Assembly: GCA_010025655.1 (NCBI GenBank)
Contig: RGSV01000044.1
Span: forward strand, 1-8,100
Direction of reading: 5' to 3'
Origin: Acidimicrobiia bacterium
GTDB taxonomy: Bacteria; Actinomycetota; Acidimicrobiia; Acidimicrobiales; Ilumatobacteraceae
DNA: 8,100 nucleotides
Shown: piece by piece, positions 1 through 5,397 of the stretch
How positions within the stretch are numbered: position 1 is the stretch's first letter
Layout of the letters: every line of letters begins with the position of its first letter
Program-made: the position numbers and the translations under genes
Notes under the pieces: model-generated
Databases searched by the model: none
What the model saw: only the letters and a program-made list of their open reading frames with translations
What the model was told of the DNA's origin: nothing

Positions 1-666
1 GCCCGAGAAGCCGAGTGCCGCGCTTGGGTAGTCGACCTTGCGCTGGGCATTCGGGTCGCGACTTTCCTTCAGTAATCGTTGACCAATGATCACGGTTACG
101 AGTGTGAAGGGAATGTTCAGGAAGAACAACGACCGCCAGCCAAGTGTGTCGACGAGGATTCCACCAATCGATGGCCCGAGTGCCGCCGCGAGACCGCCTG
201 TGGCACCCCAAATGGCAATTGCTTGTGTGCGCTTTTCGACTGGAAACTCTGGTAACACCAGCGCCAACGACGCGGGTGAAAGCTGTGCACCACCAAAGGC
301 CTGCACGACACGCGCGAGCACGAGGAACCACGTGGTAGGAGCGAAGCCACACAGCAGGGAGCCGAAACTGAACCACAACACGCCGCGCAAGAAACTGCGC
401 TTGCGTCCGAAGACGTCGGCAAAACGTCCCGCAGTCAGCAGTGCCGCGGCGTAGGCAATGGCGTATGCAGAGAACACCCAGGTGAGCAAGCTTCCGCCGC
501 CAAGTTCTTCGTCAATAGTGCGCTTGGCGACGACCACGATCGACAAGTCGAGTGACACGAGGAAGACAGCAATCGATGTGAGAGCTAGAACGCGGTACGC
601 GTGGCGAAGCGAGCCTGCGGGTTTCGCAGAAGGTGACGTGCTGATATCTGCCACGATACGTTTCAT
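1..666 (-). CDS. DHA2-family (EmrB/QacA-type) MFS drug exporter, N-terminal part, cut by window edge
   Basis: Membrane proton-coupled exporter of the major facilitator superfamily; 222 codons are visible and the reading frame stays open through base 1. After a hydrophilic N-terminus of about 25 residues, TM1 (about 27-47) carries the Leu39-Asp40 pair typical of DHA2 motif D. The TM2-TM3 loop has a clear motif A, GRFADVFGRKR (80-90). Residues 157-169 hold the GP..GG motif C of antiporters, and W177-R178 to N184-P186 matches the usual WR.lFliNiP stretch. DHA2 proteins have 14 membrane segments and about 450-550 residues, so more than half is missing. The start is fixed: an in-frame TAG sits directly before the ATG at 666. 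No good Shine-Dalgarno or -10 box was seen. A deviation: the usual VALPTI after motif D reads VAKRTI, placing two basic residues at the end of TM1. Substrate unknown. The gene diverges from the flavin-binding gene at 721. Confidence 0.9.
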   Translation of the reverse strand, partial: MKRIVADISTSPSAKPAGSLRHAYRVLALTSIAVFLVSLDLSIVVVAKRTIDEELGGGSLLTWVFSAYAIAYAAALLTAGRFADVFGRKRSFLRGVLWFSFGSLLCGFAPTTWFLVLARVVQAFGGAQLSPASLALVLPEFPVEKRTQAIAIWGATGGLAAALGPSIGGILVDTLGWRSLFFLNIPFTLVTVIIGQRLLKESRDPNAQRKVDYPSAALGFSG

Positions 667-705
667 CTAGCCTGCGAACATCATCGGAAGCATCATGTGG
701 GTTGT

Positions 706-710
706 GGGAG
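706..710 (+). promoter_or_regulatory. Ribosome binding site (GGGAG) supporting the ATG at 721
   Basis: GGGAG lies 10 bases before the ATG at 721. An in-frame GTG at 697 would lengthen the protein by eight residues (MGCGSIVA) that do not look like the family N-terminus, and the GGGAG would then be inside the coding region. The ATG at 721 is therefore preferred. A TAGCCT at 668-673 could serve as a -10 box, but this is weak. Confidence 0.45.
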
Positions 711-720
711 CATCGTCGCA

Positions 721-1338
721 ATGTCGGAACTAAAGCGTCACCCCGAGCGCGGATCAGAAGAGTTGGCAACGATTCGCGAGATTTTGGCCGACGGATTGGT
801 AGCGCATGTCGGCATCATCGATGCTGCGGGGGCACCGGTGGTGATTCCGATGGCCTATGCGCTCGACGGTGATTCGCTCTTGATTCACGGTTCGGTGGCC
901 AGTCGATTGATGCGCACCCAAGGCCCGATTTGCGTGACGGTCACTCTTCTTGATGGGTTGGTCGTCGCTCGATCGCTCTTCAATTCGTCGATGAACTACC
1001 GCAGTGTGGTGGTAACCGGTGTGCCCGACGTGCTTGAGGGCGACGACCGTGAACGTGCGTTGCTCGTGTTGAGTAACTTTCTGTTACCCGGTCGTGTCGG
1101 CAACGCACGCGAACCGAGTCGCACCGAGATACGCCAGACCACGGTGTGGCGGCTGCCGTTGACCAACGCAATAGCCAAGGTGCGCACGGGCCCGCCGAAG
1201 GAAGATCCGTCGAGTGACTACGACTTGCCCTTCTGGGCTGGAGTCGTGCCGGTGCGCATGGCCTTCGGTGAGCCAGAGCCCGATGCGCACGCACGCGAAG
1301 CAGGTCTAGCGACTCCCGATCACGTGCGCCGCCGCTAA
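721..1338 (+). CDS. Pyridoxamine 5'-phosphate oxidase-like flavin-binding protein (Pyridox_ox_2 / NimA-like)
   Basis: A 205-residue cytosolic protein of the split-barrel FMN-binding fold. It matches the Pyridox_ox_2 pattern from end to end: RHPERGS at 6-12, a helix leading to AHVGI (28-32), a V.P.AYALDGD strand pair (41-51), the IHGS turn (55-58), VTLLDGLVVARS (74-85), the highly conserved MNYRSV (91-96), a late KVR.GPP, and FWAGVVPV near the C-terminus. In this family the NYRSV and HGS regions line the flavin site. Members bind FMN (some F420 or heme) and include nitroimidazole reductase NimA, but most have no known substrate. Length is normal for the family. Its TAA directly abuts the stop of the cytochrome gene on the other strand. 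It diverges from the drug exporter, so a shared role in detoxification is possible but unproven. Confidence 0.9.
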   Translation: MSELKRHPERGSEELATIREILADGLVAHVGIIDAAGAPVVIPMAYALDGDSLLIHGSVASRLMRTQGPICVTVTLLDGLVVARSLFNSSMNYRSVVVTGVPDVLEGDDRERALLVLSNFLLPGRVGNAREPSRTEIRQTTVWRLPLTNAIAKVRTGPPKEDPSSDYDLPFWAGVVPVRMAFGEPEPDAHAREAGLATPDHVRRR

Positions 1339-1734
1339 TTAGTTGGAGAGCGCTTCGATGTAGTCGACGATGTCGGAGATTTCGGCGTCAGTCAGATTGT
1401 TGTACGGCATCACGACTGAATAGCCGACACGCTTCTTCTTGTCGGGGTACTTGATCGCTTCGGTCAGATACTCGCGGTCGACCACGCCCGACTCGCCACC
1501 TTTGAACGCAACCGTCTGACCGATGATGCCCTGCCAGGTTGGGCCGGTGCCGCCGCCGAAATCGGTGCCGTGGCACGACGCACAACCATTGTTCTGCGAC
1601 AGTTTGAGACCATTGGCAGCCGACGCCGACAAGTCGATGGCCGGCGGGCCAGCTGAAGTGCACGACGCCAACACCACTGCGACGACACACGCCACCGTTG
1701 CCGAGCCGATTGCTGTTGTTGGTCTACGACGCAC
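1339..1734 (-). CDS. Lipoprotein cytochrome c, single heme, like the C-terminal domain of oxidase subunit II
   Basis: A 131-residue exported electron-transfer protein. Residues 1-25 form a lipoprotein signal: RRR, a hydrophobic stretch, then lipobox LASC with Cys25 as the lipidated residue. The mature part is a class I cytochrome c: CASCH at 51-55 binds heme c covalently with His55 as one axial ligand, and Met109 in VVMPYNNL is the likely second ligand. The order GCASCHG, GPTW (64-67), YLTEAIKYP (89-97), GYS.VMP, LTDAEI..IVDYIEAL resembles the cytochrome tail of caa3-type oxidase subunit II, here free-standing. It probably carries electrons at the outer face of the membrane; the partner is unknown and no oxidase gene is visible. 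The start is a GTG at 1734; an in-frame TAG four codons upstream rules out a longer form. That TAG is part of a -10 box placed for leaderless transcription. Confidence 0.92.
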   Translation of the reverse strand: MRRRPTTAIGSATVACVVAVVLASCTSAGPPAIDLSASAANGLKLSQNNGCASCHGTDFGGGTGPTWQGIIGQTVAFKGGESGVVDREYLTEAIKYPDKKKRVGYSVVMPYNNLTDAEISDIVDYIEALSN

Positions 1735-1740
1735 GCCCCG

Positions 1741-1746
1741 ACACTA
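1741..1746 (-). promoter_or_regulatory. -10 box TAGTGT for leaderless transcription of the cytochrome c gene
   Basis: On the minus strand TAGTGT (TANNNT) is followed by six bases and then the GTG start at 1734. If the first base of GTG is +1, the hexamer occupies exactly -12 to -7. This is the arrangement of leaderless actinobacterial genes, and there is no convincing Shine-Dalgarno. No -35 element was recognised. Confidence 0.5.
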
Positions 1747-1783
1747 CCGAGCGCGAACCATGCAGTCTTGTCAGTGATTCGCA

Positions 1784-1789
1784 TACCGT
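1784..1789 (+). promoter_or_regulatory. Candidate -10 box TACCGT upstream of the beta-propeller gene
   Basis: TACCGT fits TANNNT and would place a transcription start near 1796, leaving a leader of about 18 bases before the GTG at 1814. A GGTGG at 1802-1806 could act as a weak ribosome binding site. The 79-bp gap must serve two divergent genes, so a promoter is expected here, but the motif is short. Confidence 0.3.
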
Positions 1790-1813
1790 GGAAGTCCTCA
1801 TGGTGGTGCGGCA

Positions 1814-3049
1814 GTGACCGACACGTGGCGCCATGAAGACGGTGGCCCGCGCCGTAGGTCGTGTGTTGCGGGTGCGCGACTCGCGTTGCAGCCTGGCGAG
1901 TCGCTGAAGTCGACGAGCCGCGCGGTGATGGTGGCAACGATGGTGGTGCTCGCCAGCACCGATGAGGTGTTCTTGTTGTGTCACACGGGTGGTGACGACG
2001 CCGTCTCGTGGATCGAACGAATCGACCCTGTCACGCTTGAAGCACTCTCGGCGAGTGAGAAACTGCCCGGTGGACCGGCGTGGCCCGGTGGTTTGGCGGT
2101 GCACGACAACGGTGATCTGCACGTGGTCTTCGGCAATCACGCGCATCGCTTGAATCGTCAGTTGCAACTGCGGGCATCTCGCGAGTTGCCGCGACGACGG
2201 CCCTACAACAGTTTCGTCACCCTGCCCGATGGCCACCTTGTCGCCAAAGACTTCAGCGGCTCGCGCCCGGGCGCCGAAGCGAGCGAACCGTTCCCCGCCA
2301 CACAGCTTGTGGTGCTCGAGCCAGAGAGACTTGCCGTCGTTGCCACGCTCGATCTGCCCGAGGCTTCAATTGCGCGACTTTCCGCCGACGGCGACGATGT
2401 TTACGTCGTCGGCACTACAGCGTTGTGGCGAGCTCGATGGAATGGCGCTTCACTCGAGCTCGACCAGCGACACGCCACCTACCGGCAACTCGAGGGCCAG
2501 GGCTTCGGCTGGGATGCGGTGATCGCCGACGGCAGTGCTTGGTTTCTCGACAACGGTGAGGGCACTCACCGTTTCGCTGGCACCTTGCGCGGTGTCGGTG
2601 TTGCGACAGCTCCGCTGCATCTGGTGCGGGTGCGACTTGATGACTTTCGGGTGTCGCTCACCGAGATTTGTGGTCTCGCAGGTGGCGTGGTGGCGAACCC
2701 ACCGGTCGTCGATGACCAACGCAAGATCGTGGTCGGATTCGACAGCGGAAACGGAGTGCTAGCCGGGTTCACCTACGACGATGTTGCAGTCAGGCCGTTG
2801 TGGTCGTACCCGCAGAACCACGGGTCACACATGTTGTGGTACGCCGACTCGGGCGAGTTGGTGTCGGCCCACCACGACGTCGAACGTGGTGTCGAGCAGG
2901 TGGTGGTGCGCGATATCACGACTGGTGCCGAGAAGGCGAGAGTTGACACGGCATCACCGATTCAGTCGGTGGTTTTTCCGGCGTGCGGTACGCGACGCGA
3001 CTTCTATTGGTGCAGCATGCTGGCAGTGAGCCGCGTCAGCGTGTCGTAG
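1814..3049 (+). CDS. Beta-propeller-like protein of unknown function
   Basis: I do not recognise a named family. The 411-residue product has the texture of a beta-propeller: repeated short beta-strands with turns such as DNGDLHVVFG, LPDGHLVAKDFSG, DGDDVYVVG, DGSAWFLDNGEG, DDQRKIVVGFDSGNG and SGELVSAHHD, spaced roughly 40-60 residues apart, as in NHL, SMP-30-like or quinoprotein-like propellers. Exact blades cannot be assigned by eye. There is no clear signal peptide or membrane segment, so it is predicted cytosolic. The start is uncertain: GTG 1814 is the furthest upstream possible (an in-frame TGA lies at 1775), but the first 35 residues are Arg-rich and less propeller-like, so translation could begin further in. 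The GTG overlaps the stop of a five-codon mini-ORF (1800-1817). It stands alone as a transcription unit, diverging from the cytochrome gene and converging on the DinB gene. Confidence 0.75.
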   Translation: MTDTWRHEDGGPRRRSCVAGARLALQPGESLKSTSRAVMVATMVVLASTDEVFLLCHTGGDDAVSWIERIDPVTLEALSASEKLPGGPAWPGGLAVHDNGDLHVVFGNHAHRLNRQLQLRASRELPRRRPYNSFVTLPDGHLVAKDFSGSRPGAEASEPFPATQLVVLEPERLAVVATLDLPEASIARLSADGDDVYVVGTTALWRARWNGASLELDQRHATYRQLEGQGFGWDAVIADGSAWFLDNGEGTHRFAGTLRGVGVATAPLHLVRVRLDDFRVSLTEICGLAGGVVANPPVVDDQRKIVVGFDSGNGVLAGFTYDDVAVRPLWSYPQNHGSHMLWYADSGELVSAHHDVERGVEQVVVRDITTGAEKARVDTASPIQSVVFPACGTRRDFYWCSMLAVSRVSVS

Positions 3050-3096
3050 CGCACAGCTGCGTGGCGTGGCATGCGGTGTTATGGCGCCTCGCTGCG

Positions 3097-3663
3097 TTAT
3101 GAAGTCATACCGCGAAGACCTACGAGGTGGCGCGCGTATTCGATCTCACCCATGTGACGCAGCGCATGCTGGTAGATCCAACACTCGAGACCATCAAGCA
3201 CGGTGATGCCCGCCTCGCCGCCGACACGCGCTGAATAGGTCGAGGCAATCTGCGGCGGATACGGTTTGGTGAAGATCACGCGGTCGAGATGATGCGGCGA
3301 AAGATCGGCGATCCAGTGCTCGACACGGTCGAATACCTCTGCCATGTACTGCTTGAATGCGTCGTAGTCGCCGATTTGCTGGTGCACCATCTCTTCCACC
3401 GTGCGATGCTTACCGTGGTCATTGATGGCCGGCGCAACTCGCTTAGCCCACTCGTCGTTCCACAGTGGTGCCTGACCGCTCAGCAACATGAATGATGCAT
3501 CGATCATGTTGACGATATGGAACAGGCTGAAGCCAATCGACAGCACACCTTCGCGCTCGCGGTAGTTGACGTGGTGCAGCTCCATCGTGGCGGTGGCATC
3601 TTCGTAGAGCGAAAAAATCGCGCGCATACGCCGGCGCAGCGAGTCGAGCACGAGGTCGGACAT
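3097..3663 (-). CDS. DinB-fold four-helix protein, putative metal-dependent enzyme
   Basis: A 188-residue cytosolic protein that looks like the DinB/YfiT superfamily, four-helix bundles which usually bind one metal through three histidines. The likely ligands are His49 (SLFHIVNMID, second helix) and His166 plus His170 in YQHALRHMGEIEYARHLVG near the C-terminus; that last helix, ending in a short loop with Gly, is the most typical part. Known members include mycothiol- or bacillithiol-dependent transferases and maleylpyruvate isomerase, but many are uncharacterised, and no thiol cofactor can be inferred from this sequence alone. The start is ATG 3663; an in-frame ATG at 3687 would add MASVYARA but would overlap the divergent gene's start and delete the spacing to the -10 box. 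No Shine-Dalgarno; a leaderless promoter fits exactly. It diverges from the metallo-hydrolase, 22 bp apart. Confidence 0.8.
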   Translation of the reverse strand: MSDLVLDSLRRRMRAIFSLYEDATATMELHHVNYREREGVLSIGFSLFHIVNMIDASFMLLSGQAPLWNDEWAKRVAPAINDHGKHRTVEEMVHQQIGDYDAFKQYMAEVFDRVEHWIADLSPHHLDRVIFTKPYPPQIASTYSARVGGEAGITVLDGLECWIYQHALRHMGEIEYARHLVGLRGMTS

Positions 3664-3669
3664 GGCGCG

Positions 3670-3675
3670 AGCGTA
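3670..3675 (-). promoter_or_regulatory. -10 box TACGCT, leaderless promoter of the DinB-fold gene
   Basis: Reading the minus strand, TACGCT is followed by six bases and then ATG at 3663, so it sits at exactly -12 to -7 if transcription starts at the A of ATG. It shares its TA base pairs (3674-3675) with the opposing -10 box. Confidence 0.5.
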
Positions 3676-3679
3676 CACT
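3674..3679 (+). promoter_or_regulatory. -10 box TACACT, leaderless promoter of the metallo-hydrolase gene
   Basis: TACACT is followed by six bases and then ATG at 3686, again exactly -12 to -7 relative to the A of ATG. There is no Shine-Dalgarno. This placement is an argument for the 3686 start over the in-frame ATG at 3662, which would add MARAYTDA and overlap the divergent gene. Confidence 0.5.
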
Positions 3680-3685
3680 GACGCC

Positions 3686-4618
3686 ATGCATGACTACCGC
3701 CTCGGAGTCCACGAAGTCGCCGATGGCTGTCATGCCTACCTGCAGCCAGACGGCGGCTGGGGTTATAGCAACGCCGGACTCGTGGTCGGCGACGGGCGCT
3801 CGCTTCTGGTCGACACGCTCTTTGATTTGCGACTCACCGACGCGATGCTCGCCGCGATGGCGCCCCTCACGCGTGGCGCGCCCATCACTACGTGTGTGAA
3901 CACCCACGCCAACGGCGACCACTGTTATGGCAACGAGCGTGTCGTCGGAGCGGAGATCATCGCGTCGCGCGCGGCGGCCGAAGAGATGCAGCATGTGCCA
4001 CCTGCGATGTTGGCAGCGCTCAACAAGGCGCCAGGTGAAGTGGGCGAGTTGTTCCGCCGGTTCTTCGGTGACTTTGACTTCGATGGCATCACGCTGACCA
4101 CGCCGACACGCACGTTCGAGGGCCGGCTTGATGTAGATGTGGCCGGACGAGTCGTCGAACTCATCGAGGTTGGGCCGGCCCACACCAACGGTGATGTCAT
4201 CGTGCACGTTCCCGACGCCAAGACGGTGTATACGGGTGACATCTTGTTTATCAACGGCACACCGATTGTGTGGGCGGGGCCACTCGAAAATTGGATTGCC
4301 GCGTGCGACCTCATCGTCTCGCTCGGTGCCGAGGTGGTGGTGCCGGGTCACGGGCCGATCACCGACAACTCGGGAGTGGTGCAGGTGCGCGACTATCTGT
4401 CGTATGTGCTCACCGAAGCGTCTGCGCGACAAGACCAGGGCATGGATGCCTTTGATGCTGCGCACGACATTGCGCTCGGGGCCTATGGCAACTGGGGCGA
4501 GTTCGGTCGCATCTGCGTGAACGTCGACACCGTCTATCGCTCGCGCGATGCGAGTTACAAGAGCCCCGATGTGGTCGAACAGTTTCGCCGCATGGCGAGC
4601 CTCGAGTCGGCGCGATAG
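3686..4618 (+). CDS. Metallo-beta-lactamase-fold hydrolase with an H-x-N-x-D-H zinc motif
   Basis: A 310-residue cytosolic (no signal peptide) hydrolase of the metallo-beta-lactamase superfamily. The metal motifs appear in order: THANGDHCYGN with His74, Asp78, His79; GPAHTNGD with His166; TGDILF with Asp185; and PGHGP with His222. The usual second histidine of the HxHxDH motif is Asn76, so the first metal site lacks one normal ligand while the second site (Asp78, His79, His222, bridging Asp185) is intact. NTHANGDHCYGN-type motifs recur in a subgroup of the family, so this is likely a natural variant and not decay. Residues 100-150 form an insertion between the first two motifs, and about 85 residues follow the PGHGP motif, probably a helical substrate cap. 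The substrate is unknown; a thioester, lactone or other ester is plausible. It diverges from the DinB gene and converges on hmuV, 20 bp away. Confidence 0.88.
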   Translation: MHDYRLGVHEVADGCHAYLQPDGGWGYSNAGLVVGDGRSLLVDTLFDLRLTDAMLAAMAPLTRGAPITTCVNTHANGDHCYGNERVVGAEIIASRAAAEEMQHVPPAMLAALNKAPGEVGELFRRFFGDFDFDGITLTTPTRTFEGRLDVDVAGRVVELIEVGPAHTNGDVIVHVPDAKTVYTGDILFINGTPIVWAGPLENWIAACDLIVSLGAEVVVPGHGPITDNSGVVQVRDYLSYVLTEASARQDQGMDAFDAAHDIALGAYGNWGEFGRICVNVDTVYRSRDASYKSPDVVEQFRRMASLESAR

Positions 4619-4640
4619 AGGCGCGTGAGCACGATTGCCT
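4619..4640. other. Nested inverted repeat between convergent genes, possible weak bidirectional terminator
   Basis: AGGC (4619-4622) pairs with GCCT (4637-4640), and inside it CGTG (4624-4627) pairs with CACG (4630-4633). It fills the gap between the stop of the hydrolase and that of hmuV. There is no T-run on either side, so it is not a canonical intrinsic terminator, and the stems are short enough to be chance. Confidence 0.2.
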
Positions 4641-5397
4641 AGTGGTGTTCGGGCAAAATCACCGCGCGACCGTCGGCGGTGGTCGTGACCTGAATCTTTT
4701 GGTGATACACGTTGCTGAGCAGCGCAGGAGTGAGCACCGTTTGTGGCGTACCGCTCGCCACGCAACGCCCTTCGTGCAGCACCACCACATTCGTTGCGTA
4801 ACGCATGGCGACGTTCAAGTCGTGCAGCACCGCCACAACGGCACGACCTTCGTCAACAAGTGAGCGGGCAATCGCGAGAAAGCGCTCTTGCTGACCGATG
4901 TCAAGCACGGCGGTGGGCTCATCAAGCAGCAGAAGTGGCGTGTCTTGTGCGAGCACGCGGGCCATCGAAACCCGCGCCTGTTCGCCCACCGACAAGGTCT
5001 GGTAGGTGCGGTTGGCGAGTGTGACGACGTCCATTCGTTGCAGTGCGGCAGCGATGCGTTCGTCGTCGTTGTCGTCAAGCCAAGGCCCGCGGCCCATTGC
5101 AACTATCTCACGCACGGTGAACGGAAACGAAATGGTGATTTGTTGCGGCAGCACGGCTCGACTGCGCGCCAACTCGCGCGGCGCGTAGTCGGCGAGGCTG
5201 CGGCCGTTGATTTCCACCGCACCAGAAGAAAGCGGAAAGTCGCCCGCGATTGCACCAAGCAATGTCGACTTGCCCGCACCGTTTGGGCCGAGCACGGCCA
5301 CCAGTTCGCCGGCTCGCGCTTCGAGGCTGACATCGTCGAGCAACACGGCACCGTTGCGCACTACGCGAACGTTGCGCGCTGAGAGTGAGGTGCTCAT
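4639..5397 (-). CDS. hmuV: Heme ABC transporter ATP-binding protein HmuV
   Basis: A 252-residue ATPase that would power heme import with HmuU. Motifs in order: Walker A GPNGAGKST (37-45), Q-loop VLPQ (82-85), signature LSVGEQ (135-140), Walker B LLLLDEPT (155-162), D-loop AVLD (163-166) and switch His192 in VLHDLN. The stretch LARSRAVLPQ followed by FPFTVREIVAMGR (91-103) is typical of HmuV-type ATPases within the iron/B12 importer class, and the C-terminus (SGTPQTVLTPALLSNVY) fits too. The second signature residue is Val in place of the commoner Gly, a mild variation. Length is normal. The ATG at 5397 overlaps the stop of hmuU as ATGA (5394-5397), so translation is probably coupled. The reading frame is open upstream to 5565, but that part overlaps hmuU and does not resemble the family. 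Confidence 0.88.
   Translation of the reverse strand: MSTSLSARNVRVVRNGAVLLDDVSLEARAGELVAVLGPNGAGKSTLLGAIAGDFPLSSGAVEINGRSLADYAPRELARSRAVLPQQITISFPFTVREIVAMGRGPWLDDNDDERIAAALQRMDVVTLANRTYQTLSVGEQARVSMARVLAQDTPLLLLDEPTAVLDIGQQERFLAIARSLVDEGRAVVAVLHDLNVAMRYATNVVVLHEGRCVASGTPQTVLTPALLSNVYHQKIQVTTTADGRAVILPEHH

Larger units (their letters stand above)
3661..3688. repeat. 28-bp imperfect palindrome containing both divergent start codons and both -10 boxes
   Basis: Centred between 3674 and 3675, 11 of 14 base pairs are symmetric. The outer arms CATGGCG (3661-3667) and CGCCATG (3682-3688) are perfect inverted repeats that include the ATG codons of the two divergent genes. The core AGCGTACACT (3670-3679) is symmetric except at one pair. 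The mismatched pairs are 3668/3681, 3669/3680 and 3672/3677. It can be read as a symmetric bidirectional promoter and possibly as an operator. Confidence 0.6.

Noticed and set aside
1724..2236. Minus-strand open frame of 170 codons across the cytochrome promoter and propeller gene
   Set aside because: Arg/His/Thr-rich translation without motifs, antisense to a better supported gene.
3050..3096. Intrinsic terminator between the convergent propeller and DinB genes
   Set aside because: Only a short GCGCA/TGCGT stem at the left end, with no T-run; not supportable.
3443..4765. Long minus-strand open frame of 440 codons opposite the metallo-hydrolase gene
   Set aside because: The product is rich in Arg and His with no recognisable motif, and it covers three confidently assigned genes in the wrong frame or strand. 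Such frames arise opposite GC-rich coding sequence.
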